This document shows positions 35,676 through 43,500 of a DNA stretch of 64,000 nt, in pieces. Under the pieces are notes generated by a model, which did not search any database, was not told where the DNA came from, and was given only the letters and a program-made list of their open reading frames with translations. The stretch's first letter is position 1. Each line of letters begins with the position of its first letter. The translations under genes and the position numbers were made by a program. Source of the stretch: CAVRAW01 sp963716135 (GTDB lineage Bacteria; Planctomycetota; Planctomycetia; Pirellulales; JADZDJ01); contig OY970289.1 in assembly GCA_963716135.1 (NCBI GenBank), positions 2,418,001 to 2,482,000 of the forward strand. The letters are read 5' to 3'.

Positions 35676-36639
35676 ATGTCCACGTTTGTCATCTCTTTCG
35701 CCGTGTTTTTCGCAGTGGCCGCGCTCGTTGGCGCGGTGGCGATGATGCTTCGCGGCGCGGCCGAAGGGCGGACGGAAGACCGCCTGCAGATGCTGACCAG
35801 CAATAAGCCGATGAGCCGCGACTCGCTGAAAGAAAGCGGCGTGCTCACGCAGCCGCTGGACGCCACGCAAAGCGTGCTGGCGCTGTTTTTGGCCCGCTTC
35901 CAAAACCTGACCCTGTTGTTCGAACAAGCCGATACCACGCTCACGCCGTCGAAGTTTTTCATCATCAGCGCCAGCATGGCGCTGACCGGCTCGCTGGCCG
36001 CGGCGGTCGTCGGCATCAGTCCGGCCGCCGTGCCGCTGTTCACAATCCTGTGCGGCGTCCTCCCGTTGTTTTGGCTCATGCTGCGACGCCGCAAACGGCT
36101 ACGAAAATTCGCCAAACAATTGCCCGACGCTTTGGAATTGATCGCACGCGCCCTGCGCGCCGGCCACAGCCTGGCATCGGGTTTTCATCTCGTGGCGGAA
36201 GAAATGACGGCGCCCATTGGCGTCGAGTTCCAACGAGTGTTCGAAGAAAATAATCTCGGTATCCCCTTCGACGACGCGCTGAATGCGCATAACCGACCGC
36301 GTCCCGAATCTCGATTTGCGGTTCTTTGTCACCGCCCTGATTCTGCAACGGCAGACGGGCGGCGATTTGGCAGAAATTCTCGACAAAATCGGCGAACTGA
36401 TCCGCGACCGGTTCCGAATTTGGGGCCAGGTGCAAGCGCTCACCGGCGAAGGCCGGTTGTCTGGCATCGTGCTGTTGGCTTTGCCGCCGGTGCTGTTCGC
36501 GACCGTCTATTATTTGAACCCCGACTACGTCGGCGTCCTGTTTACCGATCCGATGGGCAAAAAGATGCTCGCCGGCGGGGTCATCATGCAAGTCCTGGGT
36601 GCGTTGGTCATTCGGAAAATTGTGAACATCAAAGTCTAA
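35676..36639 (+). CDS. tadB: Tad inner-membrane platform protein TadB; one frame break
   Basis: A type II secretion F family protein of ~322 residues. An N-terminal helix (FVISFAVFFAVAALVGAVAMML) is followed by a cytoplasmic part, two helices around residues 90-135, and the conserved F domain (KQLPDALELIARALRAGHSLASGFHLVAEEM, PIGVEFQRVFEENNLGIPFDDALN then RITDRVPNLDLRFFVTALILQRQTGGDLAEILDKIGELIRDRF). Two more helices end the protein. The break at about 36276-36284 needs two bases restored. It starts 40 bases after tadA. Confidence 0.9.
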
Positions 36640-36660
36640 GGCTACCCAAAGCCGTTCAAT

Positions 36661-37635
36661 ATGCTTTACGCCGTCTTAATTGGCTTCGACAAATTGGTTC
36701 CCTTCGCGGTTTTCGGCTTGTTTGCCGCCGTGGCGTTTTTCATTTTGGAATACGTCGCCGGCCGCAGCACGCGCACTCACGAACGGTTGGAAGAGCTGCG
36801 CAATCCCATGCTCCGTCGCCGCGAACAGGTCGTCAAAGGCAAAAAAGGGGATGCGATGGCGAAGGTGCTCGAAAAAGCCTCGCCCATGCTCTCCGCCCCT
36901 TTGAAACCAAAATCCGAAGTTGAAACCAGCAAGCTGAAGTCGCGGTTGTCGATGGCCGGCTTCCGCGGCGATGGCTCCGCCAGCGTCTTTCTGGGTCTGA
37001 AATTCATCGGCCTGATGGTCGGTTTGTTTTTCGGCGGCGGTTTGATTGTCGCATTGACCGGCACCTCGCAGACCTCGATGATGTACGTCGTCGTGGTCGC
37101 CGCGGCCTTGTTCTACATGCCCGATCTTGTCGTGGCCTTGATCGGCCGCAGCCGAAAGCAACAAATCTTCCTCGGTTTGCCCGACGCGCTGGACCTGCTG
37201 GTCGTGTGCGTCGAGGCCGGCTTGGGTTTGGACCAGGCGATGCGCAAGGTGGCCGAGGAAATGAAACGCTCGGCCCGCGTGATTTCGGAAGAATTCAACT
37301 TGTGCAATTTCCACCTGCAAATGGGCAAAGCTCGAAATGAGGTTTTGCACGACCTCGGTCAGCGAACCGGCGTCGACGACCTGCGCAGTCTCGCGGCCAT
37401 CCTGATTCAGGCCGATAAATTCGGCTCAAGCGTGGCCCAGGCGCTGCGCGTGCAAAGCGATGCGATGCGCACCCGCCGTCGCCAACTGGCCGAGGAAAAG
37501 GCCGCCAAAACCGCGGTCAAGCTGATCTTCCCGCTGGTGATCTTCATCTTCCCGGGCATCTTCGTGGTGCTCGTCGGACCCGCCGCCATCACCATGGTCC
37601 GCGAAATGTTCCCGGTCATGCAAGGCGGGAAGTAA
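36661..37635 (+). CDS. tadC: Tad inner-membrane platform protein TadC
   Basis: The 324-residue partner of TadB in the inner membrane platform. N-terminal helix (AVFGLFAAVAFFILEYV), then a cytoplasmic stretch, two helices (FIGLMVGLFFGGGLIVAL and MMYVVVVAAALFYMPDLVVAL), the F domain (LPDALDLLVVCVEAGLGLDQAMRKVAEEM, QRTGVDDLRSLAAILIQADKFGSSVAQALRVQSDAMRTRRRQLAEEKAAK) and a last hydrophobic hairpin (LIFPLVIFIFPGIFVVLVGPA). The gene is intact and starts 21 bases after tadB. Confidence 0.93.
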   Translation: MLYAVLIGFDKLVPFAVFGLFAAVAFFILEYVAGRSTRTHERLEELRNPMLRRREQVVKGKKGDAMAKVLEKASPMLSAPLKPKSEVETSKLKSRLSMAGFRGDGSASVFLGLKFIGLMVGLFFGGGLIVALTGTSQTSMMYVVVVAAALFYMPDLVVALIGRSRKQQIFLGLPDALDLLVVCVEAGLGLDQAMRKVAEEMKRSARVISEEFNLCNFHLQMGKARNEVLHDLGQRTGVDDLRSLAAILIQADKFGSSVAQALRVQSDAMRTRRRQLAEEKAAKTAVKLIFPLVIFIFPGIFVVLVGPAAITMVREMFPVMQGGK

Positions 37636-37898
37636 GCTAGCACCGCGCTACCGAAGCTACGGCTGCGCGCTGCTCTTCTTGTCCCTGTCGGACAGTCCGA
37701 AACTCCAGCCAATCGCTAATGTCTTGTTAAATTCTCCCGGTTATTCCGCCGGTAGTGATTGCACTTCGCAGGGCTGAGCGTGCCGTCTGCGCCTGTCGAT
37801 ACGGTATATAGGCCGATCTCGGTTTGTGCCGCCTTTACTGTGCCGCATTCGAGCCGCGACGCCGATCCACGCATCCAGGCGCCTCAGGAGATGTTCGA

Positions 37899-38495
37899 AT
37901 GTCGATCCGTCGATTCACGCTGGCGATGACGATCGTCGTTGTAGCGGCCGCCGTGTCGTCCCTGGCCTTCGTGGCTGTCGCAGGCGATGGCAGCTATCAC
38001 ACAGGCGATCCGTGGCACAACTATTGGGTCGACTGGCATCGCAACAACTGCTGGCCGGAGCCCTTCGTCGGACCCGATGCCGAGAGCGTGTATACCGCCT
38101 TCAAAGTCGACATCATCAAAGGCTGGGAGCAGCAGAACCTGCTGGGCGACCCGCACTTTGAGTCGAACGGATACAAGATGTCGCCGGCAGGCTTAATCAA
38201 GCTGCGCTGGATTCTCACGCAGAATCCGCCGGAATTCCGCCAGCCGTTTGTCGAGCGCACCGCCAGCGACGAAATCACCGCGCGCCGCCTGGCCGCCGCA
38301 CAACAGGCCGCCATCGACCTGGTGCCCAGCATGCCAGTCAACGTCGCCATATCCGACATGCGAATGTTCACCACTCCGTCGGATTACGTGACGGGGGTGC
38401 ACGCTTGGTTCGGCAACTTCATGAAGACGATACCCGATCCGCAGATTCAAGCCTTCCAGAACTCTTCAACTCAAGGAACTGCCAGCGGTCCGTAA
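37899..38495 (+). CDS. Secreted hypothetical protein after the Tad cluster
   Basis: The 198-residue product is not recognised. MSIRRFTLAMTIVVVAAAVSSLAFVAVAG is a signal peptide. The mature part is Trp-rich early (DPWHNYWVDWHRNNCWPEPF), then has FKVDIIKGWEQQNLLGDPHF, LIKLRWILTQNPPEFRQPFVER and ITARRLAAAQQAAIDLVP. CAGGAG lies eight bases before the ATG at 37899. Position between tadC and the TPR lipoprotein on the same strand suggests a pilus-linked envelope protein, by context only. Confidence 0.6.
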   Translation: MSIRRFTLAMTIVVVAAAVSSLAFVAVAGDGSYHTGDPWHNYWVDWHRNNCWPEPFVGPDAESVYTAFKVDIIKGWEQQNLLGDPHFESNGYKMSPAGLIKLRWILTQNPPEFRQPFVERTASDEITARRLAAAQQAAIDLVPSMPVNVAISDMRMFTTPSDYVTGVHAWFGNFMKTIPDPQIQAFQNSSTQGTASGP

Positions 38496-38648
38496 TCCGC
38501 GCCGTGAGCCGGAGCGCATTTGCGTCGAGCGCATATTTCATCCCACCCGCAAAACCGTTCAAAACACTGTCGGCGATAAAATCGGCTTTAGCTGTACTGC
38601 AGAGCGTGACGATCAACACAACGAGACCGCCCATTGGTCATGCACTTG

Positions 38649-38672
38649 CTGCTAGCGGTTTGCCGCTAGCAG
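38649..38672. repeat. Perfect hairpin CTGCTAGCGG/CCGCTAGCAG
   Basis: Two 10-base arms are separated by TTTG. No T run follows on either strand, so it is not a standard terminator. It may be another dispersed palindrome or an operator upstream of the TPR lipoprotein. Confidence 0.5.
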
Positions 38673-38747
38673 AAGAGCCCCAGGGGCTGTCCACATAGCC
38701 CCGCGGCCAACCGAGCGATCGCGGGTCCATTAGCTAGGAGAAATCCA

Positions 38748-39815
38748 GTGCGTCGCCTTTCGGGATTCTTTGTGCCGGCAATCTGCTGCGCTTTGGCGCT
38801 GGCCGGTTGCACGAGTTCTCCCACAGGCGGCTCGTCGAGCTGGTTCTCCAAAATTTCCAATCCGTTTTCGACCTCCACTGCGGCATCGAAGCCCACGCCG
38901 TTGCCGGCCGTGAAGACAGGGCCCAGCACCTTCGAGCAATTTAATGATTCCGTAGCGGCCGTGCCGCGAGCCATTGGCAACTCGGTCGCCAATGGCGCAC
39001 GTACCGTCGGGCATTGGATGGTGCCGGGCTCCCAACCGGCCAAGACCGGTCAATTGGCCGCCCCGGCGGTTTCTTCCGCAACGTCGGACAATCCCAAAAT
39101 CGGCCCCGAGCTCTACGTGGCCAGCGCCCGGCTGTACGAAAAGAATGGCAACTTCATCGGCGCCGCCGACCAATACGAGAAGGCTTTGAAAGTTTCGCCC
39201 GACAATCTCGTGGCGCTGCTTTCCTACGCACACATGCTCGATCGGCAAAACAAGCTCGACCAGGCGACGATGCTTTATCAGCGCGCCGCACGAGCGCATC
39301 CGCACGAAGCCGCCGCCTTCAACGACCTGGGCTTGTGCTACGCCCGCCGCCGGATGCTGAACGAATCGATCACGGCTCTTTCGGACGCCGTGCGGCTGCA
39401 GCCTGAACGAGAGCTGTATCGCAACAACCTAGCCACCGTCCTGGTCGAACAAAACCGCGCCGACGAAGCTCTCAAGCAATTGCAGGCCGTGCAGGCCGAC
39501 GCAGTCGCCCATTACAACGTGGGCTACCTGCTCCAGCAGCATGGGCAAGATCAACTCGCCGCCGGCTATTTCAGTCGGGCAGCGCAGTTGGATCCGTCGT
39601 TTGTCGCCGCGCAAAACTGGTCGACGAGAATTGCCCAGCGAGGCCAATCGCCTTCCGCCGGATCAATGGACGACCCGGCTTTGGCCCGCATGACCGCGGT
39701 TCCCGGTTATATGTCGGGCAATCACTATTTCGCCCAGCAGACCAGCGCCACCTATCCGGCGACTTCGACGCCGCAATCGACGTCCGAGCTGCAAGCGCTC
39801 CCGCCGGTGCAATAA
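38748..39815 (+). CDS. tadD: TadD-like TPR lipoprotein
   Basis: A 355-residue outer-membrane or periplasmic lipoprotein with GTG start and AGGAG seven bases upstream (38736-38740). The signal MRRLSGFFVPAICCALALAGC ends in the lipobox LAGC. After a Ser/Thr-rich linker come at least three TPR units (ELYVASARLYEKNGNFIGAADQYEKALKVSPDN, AFNDLGLCYARRRMLNESITALSDAVRLQPE, AHYNVGYLLQQHGQDQLAAGYFSRAAQLDPS). The position at the end of a Tad locus and the domain type match TadD, a pilotin-like factor. It ends 3 bases from the convergent antitoxin gene. Confidence 0.75.
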   Translation: MRRLSGFFVPAICCALALAGCTSSPTGGSSSWFSKISNPFSTSTAASKPTPLPAVKTGPSTFEQFNDSVAAVPRAIGNSVANGARTVGHWMVPGSQPAKTGQLAAPAVSSATSDNPKIGPELYVASARLYEKNGNFIGAADQYEKALKVSPDNLVALLSYAHMLDRQNKLDQATMLYQRAARAHPHEAAAFNDLGLCYARRRMLNESITALSDAVRLQPERELYRNNLATVLVEQNRADEALKQLQAVQADAVAHYNVGYLLQQHGQDQLAAGYFSRAAQLDPSFVAAQNWSTRIAQRGQSPSAGSMDDPALARMTAVPGYMSGNHYFAQQTSATYPATSTPQSTSELQALPPVQ

Positions 39816-39818
39816 GAG

Positions 39819-40199
39819 CTACGACGCACGTTTCTTTGAGGGATCGGGCAACAGCGATAACCCAAGATACGCGGCGAGTTTCCCGGCGGTTTCCAGCGTA
39901 ATGCCGCGATCACCGTTCATAAACCGCTGCAAGATCGGCGCGGATATGCCGCTGGCTTGGGAAATCGCGTACAGAGTTTGACCGCACGATTCAATTGCCG
40001 CCCTCAATTGCTGCGGCAACAGTGCGCCGGATCTCGTCTTTCGCCACGCAAAGTATTCTTGCAAGCCCATCGGACCCGCATAATTCCCGGTCGCCAACAA
40101 TTTGTTTTTGCTGGGCTTGTCGGCAAGCTCCGCGCGCGCACTCCGTAGCCGCGCCGCTTCTTCGGGCGTTAGCTTTCGATCGCGAACGATGCGTTTCAT
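39819..40199 (-). CDS. XRE-family antitoxin
   Basis: A 126-residue DNA-binding protein. The N-terminal half is charged (TPEEAARLRSARAELADKPSKNKLL). The C-terminal half is a helix-turn-helix of the XRE/Cro type: LRAAIESCGQTLYAISQASGISAPILQRFMNGDRGITLETAGKLAAYLGLSLLP. It is the second gene of a two-gene unit, 18 bases after the BrnT-like toxin, as in toxin-first modules such as BrnTA or HigBA. It likely neutralises the toxin and represses the shared promoter through the inverted repeat at 40512-40535. Confidence 0.75.
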   Translation of the reverse strand: MKRIVRDRKLTPEEAARLRSARAELADKPSKNKLLATGNYAGPMGLQEYFAWRKTRSGALLPQQLRAAIESCGQTLYAISQASGISAPILQRFMNGDRGITLETAGKLAAYLGLSLLPDPSKKRAS

Positions 40200-40217
40200 T
40201 TTGTTTTCTGCGCCTCC

Positions 40218-40478
40218 TTACGGAGTCGTCTCGTAGGCGGTGATGGGATAAACGCTGAGCGGGTCGTCGTCAACAATCTCGAAGATTACGGCCAGATATT
40301 TCCCCCCTGCTGTCCAGCCAAACACAATCGGCAATCCGGACGAGTAACTGGCCAAAACCTCATTGGCCGAAATAAACACTTCTTCGACCTCCTCAATCGT
40401 CACGCCGTGCTCAAAGATGTGCCGAACATTTCCGGCCGGATCGCCATCCAAATCCCAAACGATCTGCTCGATCCGCAC
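40218..40478 (-). CDS. BrnT-like toxin (putative ribonuclease)
   Basis: The 86-residue product VRIEQIVWDLDGDPAGNVRHIFEHGVTIEEVEEVF… has the pattern of BrnT-like small toxins: a WD…NxxHIxxHGVTxEEVEEV N-terminus and a beta-rich end (GKYLAVIFEIVDDDPLSVYPITAYE). BrnT cuts RNA. The GTG start at 40478 was chosen over ATG 40514, because a near-perfect promoter with its -10 at 40498-40503 would start transcription inside the longer frame, and a GGGG run precedes the GTG. The family match is by pattern only, and an antitoxin gene follows 18 bases later. Confidence 0.65.
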   Translation of the reverse strand: MRIEQIVWDLDGDPAGNVRHIFEHGVTIEEVEEVFISANEVLASYSSGLPIVFGWTAGGKYLAVIFEIVDDDPLSVYPITAYETTP

Positions 40479-40497
40479 GGCTGCCCCCGTCTCACAA

Positions 40498-40525
40498 ATT
40501 ATACCACTTGGCATCTAGATGTCAA
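40498..40525 (-). promoter_or_regulatory. Consensus sigma-70 promoter of the toxin-antitoxin unit
   Basis: On the minus strand TTGACA (40525-40520) and TATAAT (40503-40498) are both perfect consensus hexamers with a 16-base spacer. Such exact sites are rare by chance in this GC-rich window. Confidence 0.8.
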
Positions 40526-40535
40526 TCGGCATCTA
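40512..40535. promoter_or_regulatory. Putative operator (inverted repeat) over the -35 box
   Basis: CATCTAGATG (40512-40521) is a perfect 10-base palindrome, and TAGATG (40516-40521) recurs inverted as CATCTA (40530-40535). The repeat overlaps the -35 hexamer, which is where XRE antitoxins often bind to autoregulate. Confidence 0.55.
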
Positions 40536-40579
40536 TTGAATTCGCATTCGATGGCCCAAGAACGACGATCGTGCGGAGC

Positions 40580-43500
40580 CTACGTCCGTGGCACGCCCTT
40601 GGAAGTTAGCAGCGTGTCGAGTTGCTGCCGCACGCGCTGCAGGCCGTCCAACTGATCGGCCAGATCGGGCCGCTTGGCCACTTGCGCAATGGCGTCGTCA
40701 ATCCACTGCCGGGCCTGCGTACCCAGGCTCTTGATGGTTTCCGGCGGCGTGTTCGCCGGCGCCACCTGCAACTTGGCGGCCAGCAGTTTCGCGCCGAACG
40801 TGCGCCACTCGTAGCTGCCCGGATCGTTGGGCGCCGCGTCGATCGACTTTTTCACGTCCACCAGCGCCGTCTCGAAGTACTCCTTTTTCTTTTCCGCGGT
40901 GATCGTCGGCGACGTCGATTTCAAACTGCGCGACTTTGCGTTGGCGGCATACCAACTCGCCAGCGCCTCGAAATGCGGCCCCGGTTTCAGCTGAGCGATC
41001 CGTGCGGCGTCTTTGAAAACGCCCTCAGCCGCGGGTAGATTCCACTGGGTTTCTGGCAGATTCAGCCGACCATATGCCCGGGCCAACAACAGGCTGACAT
41101 CGGCCCCATCCGCCTTGGTCGAATCCAACGCTTTATCGGCCGGCAGCTTGTCGTAGTCCACCAAGGCAGCATCGTACTCCTTGATTGCCTCGGGAAACTT
41201 CTTTTCGCCCATCAACACTTCGCCGATGAGCAAGGTTGCTTGCTTGGCAGAAGAGGTGCCCCCCACGTCCGGCGCGGCTTTCAATTTCTCCGCCCGCTCC
41301 CGCACCGTCTTGCTCCGATCGTCCGCCGAGAGCGCCGGATTGAGCATCGGGTTTCGCGCCCATTCGATCAGGTACATGCCTCGTTCGCGCAGCTTTTGTT
41401 CTTCTGCCATCCGCACCGCGTCGCCCAGCGCCGCGTCCGCCTCGGCAAATTTGCCCAATTGCTGATTCGCCTTGCCCAACCATAAATACGGTTCCACCAT
41501 GTTCGGCTGCAATTGCTTCGCTTGTTCAAAATCGGCGATCGCGGCTTGCAGTGCTTCTTCGGTAGTGCGGCCGAGGAATTTCGGATCGAGCTTTACGTCG
41601 GCCACCGCTTTGTAGAAGCAACGGCCCCGCCCGATCCAAGGTCCGGCCGCCGCCAAATTGCTGTCGATCGCGTGCGAAAAGGCGTCGATCGCCGCGGTGA
41701 AATTCTTCTCCGGCTCATCCCCCACCAGCCACGCCAAATCTTCCAGGGCGTTGCCCAGCGCCACATACGCATAATCGGGATACGCTTTTTCCAAATCAAT
41801 TGCCTGTTGGGCCGCCTTGACCGCCTGTTCGAGATGCTCTTTTTTCGCTTTCGGATCGGTTTCAAAATTGGCCATTTCCAGATGCGCCATGCTCACGTAA
41901 AGCAAGTGCATCGAACGCTCTTTGTCCTCGGCCTTCGACTTCTCGACCGACTTGGTCGACATCGCCAGCGCCTGCTCGAGATCGGCCAGCCGGGCCTGCC
42001 GCGTCGCTTCCTGGCGAGATCGATAAATCAGCGCGTGCCCTTGCAGAGCGAACGCGGCCGGCAAATTCGGATCGATCTTGCTGGCCTCCGCGGCGTCCGC
42101 CAGCGCGGCGTCGATGTTCGGCGGCGTCTGCGACACGCGGGCCACGCCGCGCGTGGTGTAGTATTTCGCCATCTTCGGGTTTCGCGAGATCGCCTTAGTC
42201 AGCAGCTTCTCCAGCTCGATTTGTTTGTCCGCAAAGGGCCAGGTGGCGCGCTGATAATGGCTGATGAAATCGGCGGCCGTCGAATACAGCTTGTCCAAAT
42301 CGGCCGGCGGCGCTTTCGACGACGCCTGCGCGTCGGCAACCGCCAGCGCCGGCTGCGTCACCTCCTTGAACATCGTCACCGCTTCCGGATCGGCCACGGG
42401 AAATTGCTTTTGGAACAGCTCCGTCAGGCGCTTGGCGGCTTGAATCGCCAATCCTGGATCACCGCCTTGCTCCTTGTTACTGCGGAACACCTGCAGCAAT
42501 GCGGGAAACGCGTTGGGGCCCAGTTCCGCGTCGCTCAGCTTCGCCAGCGGCTCGCTCAGCGATTTCGCTAGCGCGTCGTCGGGTTTCGATTTCGATCCGG
42601 CCGCCAGCGCCAGATTCGACAACAGCTCGCGCTGCTGTGCGTCATTCAATTTCAAATCTGCGCTATCGAGATCGGTAGACAACGCTCGCGCCAGTTGCAA
42701 TTGCCTGTAAGCCTGCTCGGCAGCCGCCGCGTCGATATACGCATTGCCCAGAACCGCAGCCGGCGTAGTCGGCGGCGCGGCGCGGCCTTTGGCGGCTGCT
42801 TCGACCAACAGCTTCGCCGCCGCCGATCGGCGGAAGGGCGCCGCGACAATCTCAGACGGTTTGCTCGGGTCAGAATAGGCTGCACTCAACAGTTCGGTGA
42901 TTTGCGGCCAGTTGGGTTGCGGCATCGCCCGCAAAACCCTCGCTTGCACGAACTGCGTATACGCATCCACCGGCTGGGCGCGCTGGACCAGATCGAGCAT
43001 TTGCTGTCGATCGCGGGAATCTTGGGCCAGCAGGCATTCGGCGTGCAGCGCGTCGATCGTGCCGTTGTCGAGCTTCGCCTCTTCGACTTGTTCGCACTGT
43101 TGCACCAGCCGCGGCAATTCGTCGGCCTTGGGCGCGGCAGGTTGGGCGGCTCGCTGCACCAGTTGCGCCGCCACAAGCTTGGCCAGCCGCGTGGCAGATT
43201 CCTTGTCGCCCGGATCCAAATCGTGCGTTTTCGAAGTCAATTTGATCGCCGCATCCAATAGTGTTGGTTGCGGGCCCAGTGCCAACGCCTCCGCCGCGGC
43301 GCACAACTCATTGCGCAATGCCGGCGAAATCTTGTTGACCGCCGCCGCCGAATCCGCCATCGCCTTGCCAGCGTCGGCCGTCTTGGCTGCGGGATCCGCC
43401 AGATCGATCAACCAGCCCGTCGCGCTGATTTCGCCCCCCAAATCGGCGTTATCTTTGGGCGCTTTGGCGGCCAGCTCCGCCAAGGCCTTGCGCGCCTCGG

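Noticed and set aside
40479..40514. ATG 40514 as the toxin start
   Set aside because: It lies upstream of the -10 box of a perfect promoter, so it would not be in the transcript; GTG 40478 fits better.
41513..42571. 352-residue Arg-rich plus-strand frame opposite the kinase gene
   Set aside because: Its Arg/Gln/Leu-rich composition is typical of the antisense of an Ala/Lys/Leu-rich helical protein, and it has no start signal.
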